Assembly: GCF_026151395.1 (NCBI RefSeq)
Contig: NZ_JAMQPV010000003.1
Coordinates: forward strand, 253,802 to 317,801
Origin: Leptospira limi
GTDB lineage: Bacteria; Spirochaetota; Leptospiria; Leptospirales; Leptospiraceae
Direction: 5' to 3'
Length of the DNA stretch: 64,000 nt
Both the position numbers and the translations under genes were made by a program. How positions within the stretch are numbered: position 1 is the stretch's first letter; each line of letters starts with the position of its first letter. This document shows, in pieces, positions 17,562 to 26,574 of the stretch. Under the pieces are notes generated by a model. The model made no database searches and was not told where the DNA came from. It worked only from the letters and a program-made list of their open reading frames with translations.

Positions 17562-17609
17562 CGAACCAAAATTATTAGTCATAAAGATTTAAAGTTTGAT
17601 TCGTTAATT
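17556..17609. terminator. Inverted repeat after the hydrolase gene
   Basis: AATTAACGAA at 17556-17565, including the stop codon, is the exact reverse complement of TTCGTTAATT at 17600-17609, followed by TTCAATTTTT. The loop is long (34 bases) and the stem AT-rich, so terminator function between two convergent genes is only possible. Confidence 0.35.
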
Positions 17610-17638
17610 TCAATTTTTAACACTAAAGGAAAAAAGTC

Positions 17639-18019
17639 TTAAATTTTTTCAGCAGATACTAAAGCATGAATGACTTTCCAATCCCCTTGGTTCCAAAGAA
17701 ATGAATATTGGGTGCGAAAGTTCATCACCGTACTTTGCAAATTCGCTTTCACAACACCAAAATTATCCACAAGGTCAATCGAATTGATTTGAACCTTCCT
17801 TTCTAAACCACCCATCTTCCCATCTTTTAAAGATTGAAGGTATTTTTCCTTGTTAGATACTAAAAGATCCTCCATCCCACTCACACTTACATGGTCAGTA
17901 AATTGGTCATGAAATGTATTTTCTAAGGAAGAAACATCCCTTGCATCGATATTACTGATGAAAGTTTTAAACACCTTCTCCAGACTTTCTTTTGTTTTCT
18001 CATTTTGATTTGTATTCAT
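17639..18019 (-). CDS. SnoaL/NTF2-fold protein
   Basis: 126 residues with the look of a SnoaL-like (ketosteroid-isomerase fold) protein: a helical start, a DARDVSSLENTFHDQFTDHV segment and a final strand pair ending in YSFLWNQGDWKVIHALVSA. No catalytic residue can be assigned. It lies downstream of the MarR gene and has an 18-bp perfect palindrome (18063-18080) before it, identical in core to the one before marR, so it is probably the target of that repressor. Confidence 0.7.
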   Translation of the reverse strand: MNTNQNEKTKESLEKVFKTFISNIDARDVSSLENTFHDQFTDHVSVSGMEDLLVSNKEKYLQSLKDGKMGGLERKVQINSIDLVDNFGVVKANLQSTVMNFRTQYSFLWNQGDWKVIHALVSAEKI

Positions 18020-18062
18020 ATATCCCCCTGAAATAAAAATCCGTATCCTTCGATTGCCAATT

Positions 18063-18080
18063 ATGTTGCTATAGCAACAT
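18063..18080. promoter_or_regulatory. MarR operator upstream of the SnoaL-like gene
   Basis: ATGTTGCTATAGCAACAT is a perfect 18-bp palindrome 44 bp before the start of the SnoaL-like gene. The 16-bp core TGTTGCTATAGCAACA recurs exactly at 18536-18551 upstream of the MarR gene. Confidence 0.8.
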
Positions 18081-18096
18081 TTATACCAAAAAAAAT

Positions 18097-18534
18097 TTAA
18101 CTCGCTGATTGATCATAAATTTCATCAATGATTCGTTTGAAGTTATGAAAGTCTTGTTTTGTCAATTTTTTGAACATTCTGCTTCTTTCCTTTTCAATTT
18201 CGGGGACCAAGCGAGTATAAAGTTCGATCCCTTTTTTAGTTGGAAACACTTTATGTTTCCTTTTGTCGTCAGGATCTGGGACAATTTTGATCCAAGCTTT
18301 TTTTTCCATGTTTCGAAGCGCTCTTGCCATAGATGGTCGATCATCAAAATCCCTACCCAAATCAGATTGGCTACATCCAGGTTGTTTGATGATTTTGACT
18401 AAAACAAACCACTGTTCAGGGAATAATTCAAGTCCCTGCTCCATTGCAAGCCTCATAAACTGTTTTCTTAAAGCACGGACAGTGCGATAAATTAGGTAAG
18501 CATATGAGTTCTCTAATTCGAATTCATTTTCCAT
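18097..18534 (-). CDS. MarR-family transcriptional regulator
   Basis: 145 residues with a winged helix: QPGCSQSDLGRDFDDRPSMARALRNM is helix-turn-helix-like and WIKIVPDPDDKRKHKVFPT is the wing with the D-x-R of the MarR family. Two copies of the same perfect palindrome bracket the gene, one just before its own start and one before the next gene, indicating autoregulation and control of the SnoaL-like gene. The ligand is unknown. Confidence 0.88.
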   Translation of the reverse strand: MENEFELENSYAYLIYRTVRALRKQFMRLAMEQGLELFPEQWFVLVKIIKQPGCSQSDLGRDFDDRPSMARALRNMEKKAWIKIVPDPDDKRKHKVFPTKKGIELYTRLVPEIEKERSRMFKKLTKQDFHNFKRIIDEIYDQSAS

Positions 18535-18535
18535 T

Positions 18536-18551
18536 TGTTGCTATAGCAACA
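18536..18551. promoter_or_regulatory. MarR operator upstream of marR
   Basis: TGTTGCTATAGCAACA is a perfect palindrome one base upstream of the MarR start codon. Binding here would block transcription or initiation of the regulator itself. Confidence 0.8.
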
Positions 18552-18715
18552 TTATGAAATACAGAAATCATGTCTAGCAAATTTTTTAGTCTAAATGAGG
18601 TTCGTAGACGGTTTCTTTGCAAAAAAAATTAATTCTATTTACTGACAACAAATCTTTCTGATTTGAATTGTTTTTCGATTTGTTTAATTGAATGCATTTT
18701 AACTCAGGGAACCTA

Positions 18716-18743
18716 TTGACAGAAAGGAATCGTTATTTAAACT
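18716..18743 (+). promoter_or_regulatory. Sigma-70-type promoter of the Rnk-like gene
   Basis: TTGACA at 18716-18721 and TAAACT at 18738-18743 are 16 bases apart, with a GAGGAG ribosome binding site (18765-18770) and the ATG at 18778 downstream. Confidence 0.5.
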
Positions 18744-18777
18744 GAAAGTTTTTTTGCACAAAACGAGGAGAATGGTT

Positions 18778-19194
18778 ATGAAAACCCAAAAGAAACTTTC
18801 GATCACAAATTTTGATTATATTCGGTTAAAGAATATGATTTCCGAATATTCAAAACGTAACAAAACAAATGCGAATTTGGAAGATTTGTTAGGAGAAATT
18901 GAAAGAGCACAAAAAGTAGATTCAACAAAAATTCCAGCGAATGTTGTTACTATGAATTCAATTATCGAAATTAGAAACGTAAATGAATTAGATTTTGATG
19001 AATTCCAATTGGTTTTTCCTGAAGAATCTAATTCTGCCGAAAGGAAAATTTCAATTTTGGCACCACTTGCGACTGCGTGTTTAGGATATAAAGTCGGAGA
19101 TATCATCCAATGGAATGTTCCTCACGGTATTCAACAATTCCAAATTACGGATGTAAAATACCAACCTGAAGCAAATGGACACTTTCACCTATAA
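18778..19194 (+). CDS. Rnk-like / GreA C-terminal domain protein
   Basis: 138 residues. The C-terminal half is the FKBP-like domain of GreA/GreB/Rnk proteins (VTMNSIIEIRN, IAPLATACLGYKVGDIIQW-like pattern). The N-terminal part is short, so this is closer to Rnk (nucleoside diphosphate kinase regulator, binds RNA polymerase) than to GreA. The ATG at 18778 was chosen because GAGGAG ends 7 bases before it; an ATG at 18772 is too close and a TTG at 18754 lies upstream of the ribosome binding site. Confidence 0.75.
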   Translation: MKTQKKLSITNFDYIRLKNMISEYSKRNKTNANLEDLLGEIERAQKVDSTKIPANVVTMNSIIEIRNVNELDFDEFQLVFPEESNSAERKISILAPLATACLGYKVGDIIQWNVPHGIQQFQITDVKYQPEANGHFHL

Positions 19195-19231
19195 TGAAAG
19201 CATTAACATTGGATTGAAATAAAGATTGCGA

Positions 19232-19852
19232 CTACTTCTGGTATATGGCAAACAATAAGGAGGAAGGTAGTCGTAATTTATAACCAATTTTCAAAAGAAA
19301 ATTAATCACCATCTGCCTGACAATTCCATGCTTTAAAAATCGATGGGAAGAGGTTAAACTGACATACGGAAGTAAAATTGGTTTTCTGATTTGCTTAAAT
19401 TTTATACTTAATTCTGTATCTTCGAATAAATATTGGACTGGAAGATCAGATGTCCAAAGTTCACGAGAGAAAAAAATACAATGATCCAAATATACGATCC
19501 CTTTCCATCGAATGCGTATTACATTGGAATACCATGAAATCCACTGTAACAAAATATGACGTCGATCAAATTGGTGTGTGAAACCACCCCATACAATGGA
19601 TTTCTCTTTTTTTTCACTTTCTTGAATCAAAAATTCAATGGCATCATTTGTTAACAAACTTCTTGGATGATGGAACAAAATCATATGCCCATGAGAACGA
19701 TGGAACCCTAAATTCAAACGCTCCGCTCTGGTATATGCCTCTTCCTGTTTAACAAGAATAATCTCTACATCATTTCGTTTTAGAAAGTTTTGTATAGACT
19801 CCTTATAATAAATATTCGAATCTATATCAATTGGAATAATGATACTCAACAT
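19232..19852 (-). CDS. GT2-like glycosyltransferase
   Basis: 206 residues starting with LSIIIPID, followed by an ARG/AER-type pattern (YTRAERLNLGFHRSHGHMILF), and an FEDTELSIKFK segment near the C-terminus like the ED motif of TIGR04283-type transferases. The conserved pair of aspartates in the middle is replaced by HHPRS, so catalytic activity is uncertain. It is an isolated gene on the minus strand. Confidence 0.65.
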   Translation of the reverse strand: MLSIIIPIDIDSNIYYKESIQNFLKRNDVEIILVKQEEAYTRAERLNLGFHRSHGHMILFHHPRSLLTNDAIEFLIQESEKKEKSIVWGGFTHQFDRRHILLQWISWYSNVIRIRWKGIVYLDHCIFFSRELWTSDLPVQYLFEDTELSIKFKQIRKPILLPYVSLTSSHRFLKHGIVRQMVINFLLKIGYKLRLPSSLLFAIYQK

Positions 19853-19893
19853 CTAAATGCATCGTATCATATAATCAATATATAAATTCAAAA

Positions 19894-20664
19894 TCAATCC
19901 TTTACCAAATAAATTGAAATTGTTGATTGAGTTTCCGCTTGTTTTTCCATACTCGGATTTCTAATGTTTCCATCAGCCATCACCGATTGAATTCTATTTT
20001 CATCAATCGATTCTTTGATTAATATCTGTCGGATTTCATCAAATCTACGTTTTACTAACCTCGTTTGGTAAGCGATATCTCCAGATGTATGTGATTTTCC
20101 AACCAAAACTATTTTAAAACTGAGTTCCGATTTAAGAACTTCTCTCGTAAATGAAATTAAAATTTCTTTGGATTCTTCACTTAACGTATGGTCGTCAGGT
20201 GGGAATTGAATGGAGTGGATTGGATTGGGACTTCCACTTGAATGCCAAAATGATAATTTGGACGGAGTATCAGGATTGTTACCCTGAGATTGCATTGCCT
20301 CTAAAACTGCCTTTTTGGGGCAAACCACTAGTCTATCGGTTGAGGAATTGAATGAAACCAAAAATCCCAAAGTAGTAAAAACAATATCCCAAGGTTTGGC
20401 AAAAGAATTAGATTCAACTACAAAAATTTCGGAAGGATTAATTTCATTTTCTTTGTTTAGATTGTGTTCAAAAATAGGCAACAAAAATAACACGCGATAG
20501 GTTCTAATTTCTGTATTACTATCACACCCATTTGGTGGAGAAATTGGAATGTGTTTTCGTTTTTCGAGAGGAATTCCGTGCCAAGCACAAGACATAAAAA
20601 CCGAGCATATAACGATAGAAAATACAAGGATTTTGAAATTCGCTTTTTTGAAAAGGTTCATCAT
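19894..20664 (-). CDS. OmpA-like lipoprotein
   Basis: 256 residues with a lipoprotein signal (basic N-terminus, hydrophobic ILVFSIVICSVFMS, then Cys). The last ~110 residues resemble an OmpA/MotB peptidoglycan-binding domain (TLSEESKEILISFTREVL, VGKSHTSGDIAYQTRLVKRR). The frame is open to 20703, but the ATG at 20664 (or 20661) puts the signal peptide at the N-terminus. It is probably anchored in the outer or inner membrane and bound to peptidoglycan. Confidence 0.7.
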   Translation of the reverse strand: MMNLFKKANFKILVFSIVICSVFMSCAWHGIPLEKRKHIPISPPNGCDSNTEIRTYRVLFLLPIFEHNLNKENEINPSEIFVVESNSFAKPWDIVFTTLGFLVSFNSSTDRLVVCPKKAVLEAMQSQGNNPDTPSKLSFWHSSGSPNPIHSIQFPPDDHTLSEESKEILISFTREVLKSELSFKIVLVGKSHTSGDIAYQTRLVKRRFDEIRQILIKESIDENRIQSVMADGNIRNPSMEKQAETQSTISIYLVKD

Positions 20665-20836
20665 AGGGGAAACTTCCCATATCTCAAACCTATTGAAAAC
20701 CATTTTAACACAAACTTTGTTGGTATATTTTAATTTTTATACAAGATTAGAAAAATCCCTCATGAAGTTTCCTTACAGATTTTCAAAAATTGAATTTAAA
20801 GTAGAAATAAATTGACTGATTCTCAAAATTTGTCTC

Positions 20837-23080
20837 ATGCGTATTCAATTTTTAATTTTGACTTTGACTATATTCTTTTTTTGTAAACCTGCTGAACTTT
20901 CAAATGGATGTGATCCTAAATCAAAATCCTTTTTGTTAGGGAGCATCATTCGCTTCGTTACTTCCGACACATCTCCTTCTTGTTTGCCTGCATTTTTACC
21001 ATATGATGTTGATTATTGGGGGGTTTTTGGTGGGAGTGCCACTGTCAATTCCATGGAAATTTACGGCAATGAACTCATACTAGGTGGATCGTTCACTGCT
21101 CTTGGACCCAATGTAGGATCCGCATACTATTTGGATACAAACACGGGAAAAATCATTTCGAATGTTGAATGTCCTTTCTTAAAATTGAATGATGTTGCGA
21201 AGGCAGTTGTATCTGACGGAAGCGGAGGGTATTATATTGCTGGAAATTTCACATATGCCAGAGGTGTTCAATTTCAAAACGTCGTACACATGTTACCAAA
21301 CTGTAAATTGGATTTCAATTTTCGTCCAAATCCAGTTACACAACCTAATATATATTCAATGGCAATTTTTGGTGACAAACTGTATATAGGAGGAGTCATT
21401 TCATCGTGGGATGGCAATTTTCGTAACAATTTAGTCGCCCTCAATCGATTTACTGGTGCTCTTGATCCAATGGCGATCGATGTTGATTTTGCTTTAGAAA
21501 AACTCTTGGTATACAATCAGAAACTTTACCTAGCAGGCCAATTTTCAACAGTGAATGGTTTTGCACGAGACCGTATAGCAAGAATCGATTTACTCACCTC
21601 TACTTTAGATTCTTGGGTAGCTTCTACAACTCAAAATAGTACAATACGTGCATTAGCAATTGGTACGATTTCAGGTGCCCCGGCACTCATTGTTGGAGGA
21701 GCGTTTACATCTCCTAGAAACTCTGCATTCGCATTAGATTTAAACGGAACATTGTTAGCATGGAATCCAAATTTTAACGGGATTGTTGATAGCATTGCTA
21801 CTTCTGGTTCCAAAATATATGTAGGAGGATCTTTTACAACTGTAAATGGAAGTACAGCAAGGAGTAACTTCGCTGTTGTCGATTCCAATACTGGAACGGA
21901 ACTAGGACTTAATTATGGAGTGAATGGAAATGTAAACCAAGTGATCGAAAACAATGGTCAAATTTATTTGTTTGGTTCCTTCACCTCAGTTCTGGGTGAA
22001 ACTAGAAATTATGCTGCAAGTATTGATTCAACTACAAACATAATGCGAGAGTGGAATCCAAATTTCTTCAACCAATTCGCTTATCCTTCAGCGGCCGCTG
22101 CATTTTCGTTAGATGGGAGCAAGATCATGATTCCTGGAGCTGTAAGTACAGTGAATTATGTAAACCGATCGAATATCGCTTCTGTATATTTAGATACTGG
22201 TTTACCTTCTAATTGGGCTCCCTCTATCGACAACGAAGTGAGTGTCCTCCATATCAAACGGAATCTTCTCTTTTTAGGTGGATCGTTTACATCTATTAGC
22301 GGACAAAGTAGACCACGATTAGCTGCATTTAGATTACCTACCTATGAGCTATTATCCTTTAATCCAAATGTAAACTCAGGTAGTGTCACAAATTTAATTT
22401 CGGATGAGTCTAATTTTTATTTTGGTGGTACTTTTACGAATGTAAATGGATCAACAAGAAATAATGTTGCTGCATTTTCGCTTGATAGTTTTACGCTTAC
22501 TAGTTGGAATCCAAACGCAAATAACCAAGTAAGTGCCTTGTTTGATTTAAATGACTCTATTTTGTTAGGTGGTCTTTTTACGAATGCAGGTGGTTCTAGC
22601 TCAACTTATATTCGAGCCGTAAATAAAATTGATGGGACGGCAATCAATATTCCAACGACGTTCCCAAATGCCGATGTCTCAGGATTTGCTTCTTATAATG
22701 GAAAAATATATGTTGGTGGTACTTTTACGACTGTTGGTGGGTCATCCAATCAAAATTTAGCAAGTTTTCAAAAAGACACTGGGATTTTTGAGACCAACCG
22801 TTTCCAATTAAATGGAGGTGCCTTTTACAATATGTTTATCACAATAGATGGATTAATGGTTTTACATGGAGGGTTTTCCTCTATCAATACAACAACAGCG
22901 CAAGGAACAGCATTTATCAATTTAAATACGAACCTAGTGACTCCTTGGAGTATATCACAAACAGGTGTTACATTTCATCAAAAACAATATGGAAATTATT
23001 TATTCATTGGTGGGAATATAACAGATCGAGGTTACGAGCCATTTAGCGGATACCACCGCATCAGTTTGCCAAAATTATAA
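20837..23080 (+). CDS. Lipoprotein with beta-propeller-like repeats
   Basis: 747 residues. A short signal ending in FFFC suggests a lipoprotein. The rest is a chain of roughly a dozen ~45-55-residue repeats with the pattern YIGG-FT-VNG---R-N-A--D--TG--W-PN, e.g. GGSFTTVNGSTARSNFAVVD and GGTFTNVNGSTRNNVAAFS, like DUF5122 (delta-60) propeller repeats. It is probably exposed on the cell surface; the ligand is unknown. It is transcribed away from the OmpA-like gene. Confidence 0.78.
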   Translation: MRIQFLILTLTIFFFCKPAELSNGCDPKSKSFLLGSIIRFVTSDTSPSCLPAFLPYDVDYWGVFGGSATVNSMEIYGNELILGGSFTALGPNVGSAYYLDTNTGKIISNVECPFLKLNDVAKAVVSDGSGGYYIAGNFTYARGVQFQNVVHMLPNCKLDFNFRPNPVTQPNIYSMAIFGDKLYIGGVISSWDGNFRNNLVALNRFTGALDPMAIDVDFALEKLLVYNQKLYLAGQFSTVNGFARDRIARIDLLTSTLDSWVASTTQNSTIRALAIGTISGAPALIVGGAFTSPRNSAFALDLNGTLLAWNPNFNGIVDSIATSGSKIYVGGSFTTVNGSTARSNFAVVDSNTGTELGLNYGVNGNVNQVIENNGQIYLFGSFTSVLGETRNYAASIDSTTNIMREWNPNFFNQFAYPSAAAAFSLDGSKIMIPGAVSTVNYVNRSNIASVYLDTGLPSNWAPSIDNEVSVLHIKRNLLFLGGSFTSISGQSRPRLAAFRLPTYELLSFNPNVNSGSVTNLISDESNFYFGGTFTNVNGSTRNNVAAFSLDSFTLTSWNPNANNQVSALFDLNDSILLGGLFTNAGGSSSTYIRAVNKIDGTAINIPTTFPNADVSGFASYNGKIYVGGTFTTVGGSSNQNLASFQKDTGIFETNRFQLNGGAFYNMFITIDGLMVLHGGFSSINTTTAQGTAFINLNTNLVTPWSISQTGVTFHQKQYGNYLFIGGNITDRGYEPFSGYHRISLPKL

Positions 23081-23199
23081 TGAGTCTAATTATTAGTATA
23101 TAAAAACAAAATAAGTTAAAAATAAAATTAAATCTTATATTTCATTCGAATTTTGAGTCATATAGCGTACCCTGTATTCTATATGCAAGAGGATTGGAT

Positions 23200-24411
23200 A
23201 TGAAAAAGATCGTAGTTTTAGGAAGTAATTTTGCAGGTGTAACTGCAGCTATCTCAACAAAAAGAAAACTCGGCGACTCTGTCGAAGTGATTGTCATTTC
23301 ACCCGCAATCAATTTTTTATATGTGCCTTCTCTCATTTGGGTTCCATTCGGAATCCGAAAGGTAAAAGACATTACGTTTCCTGTTGAACCTATGTTAGCA
23401 AAGAAGGGTGTAAAATTTATTAATGATCGCGGCACAAAAGTGATCCCCGATCGAAATGTGGTTCTCACCGAAAATCATGGTGAAATCACATATGACTATT
23501 TAGTTGTAGCAACGGGTGCATCACTTAACTTCGATATTTTGCCAAATTTAAATCCAAAAGAAAATATGATACAATGTATCGTCACTCCTGAACTTGCAGA
23601 AAAATCAGCACATGCGTTCGAAGAAATTGTAAAGAATCCAGGTCCTGTAGTTGTCGCTGCCACCCAAGGGGCCAGTTGTATGGGAGCTGCATATGAATAT
23701 TTATTCAATTTAGATAAATACCTTAGGAAAAGAGGAGTTCGCAATCAAGTTGAAATCACTTGGGTAACACCTGAACCATTTTTAGGACATTTTGGCATTG
23801 GTGGTATTGTCGGTGGTCAAAAAATGTTAGAAATATTTATGAAATTATATGGAATCAAATGGGTTACCAATGCTACGATTCAAAAAATTGAAAAAGAAAA
23901 AATTACGTTAGGTGATTCAACGGAGTTACCATACAAAATGTCAATGATGATACCTCCATTTTTAGGAGCAGATGTTATGAAAAATTCTCCTGAACTAGTT
24001 GATGAAAAAGGATTCGTAGTCACAAATGAAGGTTACCAACATATCAAATTTAAAAATGTTTATGCAGCTGGCCTTGCTGTTGAAGTAATTGCACCATTTA
24101 AAAAATGTGCAGCACCATTCGGTGTACCAAAGACAGGTTTCCCATCTGATGTAATGGGAAAAATTGTCTCAGAGAACATTAAGAATGATATCCTCGGAAA
24201 TGGAAAATTTAAATCTATGCCTTTCGGTAAAATCCCTGGTATTTGTATCATGGATGCTGGGAAAAAAGAAGTTTGGATTCTAACAAACCACTTATTTAAA
24301 CCCAGACAATTTGAATTGATGGTACCAAATATGTTTTACAATATTGGGAAAATTATCTTAGAAAAGTATATGTTATGGAAAAACAAAAAAGGATTAGTCC
24401 AACTTCCATAA
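23200..24411 (+). CDS. Sulfide:quinone-reductase-like FAD oxidoreductase
   Basis: 403 residues. The N-terminal FAD fold (VVLGSNFAGVTAA), the VVATGASL segment and the C-terminal AAGLAVEV / VPKTGFPSD region are those of SQR-type flavoproteins. Two cysteines fit the redox-active pair (QGASCMGAAYEY and FKKCAAPFGVPKTG). Membrane association would be through the C-terminal amphipathic part. The ATG at 23200 has AGAGG 7 bases upstream and was preferred to a TTG at 23194. Likely substrates are sulfide or persulfide, with quinone as acceptor; this is inferred from family. Confidence 0.8.
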   Translation: MKKIVVLGSNFAGVTAAISTKRKLGDSVEVIVISPAINFLYVPSLIWVPFGIRKVKDITFPVEPMLAKKGVKFINDRGTKVIPDRNVVLTENHGEITYDYLVVATGASLNFDILPNLNPKENMIQCIVTPELAEKSAHAFEEIVKNPGPVVVAATQGASCMGAAYEYLFNLDKYLRKRGVRNQVEITWVTPEPFLGHFGIGGIVGGQKMLEIFMKLYGIKWVTNATIQKIEKEKITLGDSTELPYKMSMMIPPFLGADVMKNSPELVDEKGFVVTNEGYQHIKFKNVYAAGLAVEVIAPFKKCAAPFGVPKTGFPSDVMGKIVSENIKNDILGNGKFKSMPFGKIPGICIMDAGKKEVWILTNHLFKPRQFELMVPNMFYNIGKIILEKYMLWKNKKGLVQLP

Positions 24412-24457
24412 AAGTAGATATAAATATTCCTTTGAAAGGAAAGAACTAAAGCAAAAA

Positions 24458-24484
24458 TGGTCTAGAGAAATCTTTTCTAGACCA
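24458..24484. terminator. Hairpin directly before the DISM kinase start codon
   Basis: TGGTCTAGA and TCTAGACCA form a perfect 9-bp stem with a 9-base loop. It follows the SQR-like gene by 46 bp and ends two bases before the ATG of the next gene, which has no visible ribosome binding site. It could be a terminator (no T-run follows) or a structure that controls translation of the kinase. Confidence 0.45.
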
Positions 24485-24486
24485 AA

Positions 24487-26529
24487 ATGCATTTGAAAAT
24501 TGGAATTTTACTTTTATGTTTTTCTTTTTTGATTTCATGTCATGAAAGTGAAAGACAAATTGATTTACCTGAAGTTGAAAAGGGCATAATTGATTTAACT
24601 AACGTTAACTTCAGTAATCACACTAGTTTACCATTATCTGGGGATTGGGATTTTTTTTGGGGAGAATTAATCACACCAACTGTATCCATTAACGAAAATC
24701 CTTCGGTTTTTCCAATCCAAGACAATATTACTGAGCTTAACCCAATATTTTTGAAGATTGGTAAACGATGGAAAGAAATCCATTCAGGGACAGGATTTGC
24801 CACCTACCAAGTTAAAATATTTTTACCCGATACTTCAAATGAAGAACCATTTGCGATTCGTTTTTTGCAAACTGGTGGAGCTGCGATTGAAGTATTTGTT
24901 AATGAGAATCTATCACTTTCATCAGGAAAAGTGGGAAAAACTAAAGAGGCAATGATACCGACCAGAAGTTCAGGTATCATTGTTCTTCCTTATGGAAAAA
25001 AAATTATAAATTTAACTGTCCACATTTCCAATTTTTATCATGACGATGGATCGTTTTGGTATCCACCAAAAATAGGGAAATATCGCGACATACAAAATGA
25101 ATACATCAAAGAGATTACATACGATTCCTTATTAACAGGTGCCTTGTTTTTTATGGCATTTTATCATTTCCTTTTATTCTTTTTCAGAAGGAATCGGTCG
25201 TTGATTTTATTTTTTGGGTTATTCAGCTTCATCACTGCCCTTCATTCCATTTCATTAAATGGAGACATCCTGTATCATTTGATTCCCAATGTTCCTTATC
25301 GAATTGCCTTTTCCTTATCACTTATCTTTTATTTGGCGATGCCATTTTACCTTTCTTTTTTAGCGCAATTATACCCAAATCAATTTAACAAAAAGTTTAT
25401 TCAGATTTTTTCTTCCATTTGTTTTGGATTGTACATTGCAGTGATTCTTTTACCAACGGAACTTGGCTCTCAAACTACACTATTTGGAATCTTTTTTACA
25501 ATCGCAGGATTACTTTACTCCATACTTTGTTTAATCAAATCTACTATTAAAAAAGAAGAATTAGCTCTCAGTTTATTAATCATCCAAGTATTTTTATTGT
25601 TTAGTGCGATTAATGATACTTTAAATTTATATGGATTTTTCCAATATACATTGATTTTAAAATATTCTTACTTATCTACTGTTTTATTCCAATCACTTAT
25701 CCTTGCTTCTTATTTCACAAAAACATTCATCAAAAATGAAACTTTAAAAAATGAACTTACAAAATTAAATGAATCCCTAGAACAAGAGGTTGTGGCACGA
25801 ACAAAAGAATATAGAGAGGCAAAACAGATTGCTGAAGAAGCAAACCAATGGAAAGATAAATTTATTTCACTTGTGGCACATGATTTACGATCACCTTTGA
25901 GCACTGTTTACTCAGCTCTTACATTTACTTACGATGAAGACACGCCAAAGGAAGAAAAAGATCATATATCAAAGCAAATATTTGTCATCTTGGAAAACGC
26001 TATGTCTACCGTAGAACATTTATTAAACTTAAATAGATTTCAAATAGACAAGGGAAAAATCAATTTGGATTTAACTGAAAATAATGTTCTAAAATCAATA
26101 AACCAAGTTATAGAAACATTTGCTTTGGATCTTCAGAAAAAATCCATACAACTTGAAATTACTGTTTCCGATTCGGCAAAAGTATATGCGGACAAATCAA
26201 TTCTAAATGAAATTATTCGGAATCTGATTGCAAACGCGATCAAATTCAGTCATCCAAATGGAAAAATTGAAGTTAGTTTTTCGGAGACATCAGATCTATC
26301 TACAATAACTTTCCGAGATTATGGCATAGGTATTTCTACTGAACAAAAATCACGAATCTTCACTGATCCTATGTCCTCTCCAGGGACTTTAGGAGAAAAG
26401 GGATTTGGGATCGGCTTAAAGCTCTGTAATGAATTAATGAGGTTACAAAATGGAAATATAAGAGTAGAATCAGGACTGAAGCAAGGGAGTCTCTTTATAC
26501 TTGAATTTCCAAAACAAAATAAAATCTGA
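24487..26529 (+). CDS. 7TMR-DISM sensor histidine kinase
   Basis: 680 residues. A lipoprotein-like signal (ILLLCFSFLISC) leads into an extracytoplasmic DISM-type jelly-roll domain (to about residue 210), seven membrane helices (about 215-410), a coiled-coil, a HisKA domain with H-box FISLVAHDLRSPLS (near 462), and a HATPase domain (NLIANAIKFSH, DYGIGIS, GFGIGLKLCNE). It would sense an external small molecule, perhaps a carbohydrate. No response regulator is adjacent. Confidence 0.88.
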   Translation: MHLKIGILLLCFSFLISCHESERQIDLPEVEKGIIDLTNVNFSNHTSLPLSGDWDFFWGELITPTVSINENPSVFPIQDNITELNPIFLKIGKRWKEIHSGTGFATYQVKIFLPDTSNEEPFAIRFLQTGGAAIEVFVNENLSLSSGKVGKTKEAMIPTRSSGIIVLPYGKKIINLTVHISNFYHDDGSFWYPPKIGKYRDIQNEYIKEITYDSLLTGALFFMAFYHFLLFFFRRNRSLILFFGLFSFITALHSISLNGDILYHLIPNVPYRIAFSLSLIFYLAMPFYLSFLAQLYPNQFNKKFIQIFSSICFGLYIAVILLPTELGSQTTLFGIFFTIAGLLYSILCLIKSTIKKEELALSLLIIQVFLLFSAINDTLNLYGFFQYTLILKYSYLSTVLFQSLILASYFTKTFIKNETLKNELTKLNESLEQEVVARTKEYREAKQIAEEANQWKDKFISLVAHDLRSPLSTVYSALTFTYDEDTPKEEKDHISKQIFVILENAMSTVEHLLNLNRFQIDKGKINLDLTENNVLKSINQVIETFALDLQKKSIQLEITVSDSAKVYADKSILNEIIRNLIANAIKFSHPNGKIEVSFSETSDLSTITFRDYGIGISTEQKSRIFTDPMSSPGTLGEKGFGIGLKLCNELMRLQNGNIRVESGLKQGSLFILEFPKQNKI

Positions 26530-26574
26530 TAATTTCTTGATTATTTCAGAAGGCAAGGGATACTTTTAAAGATC

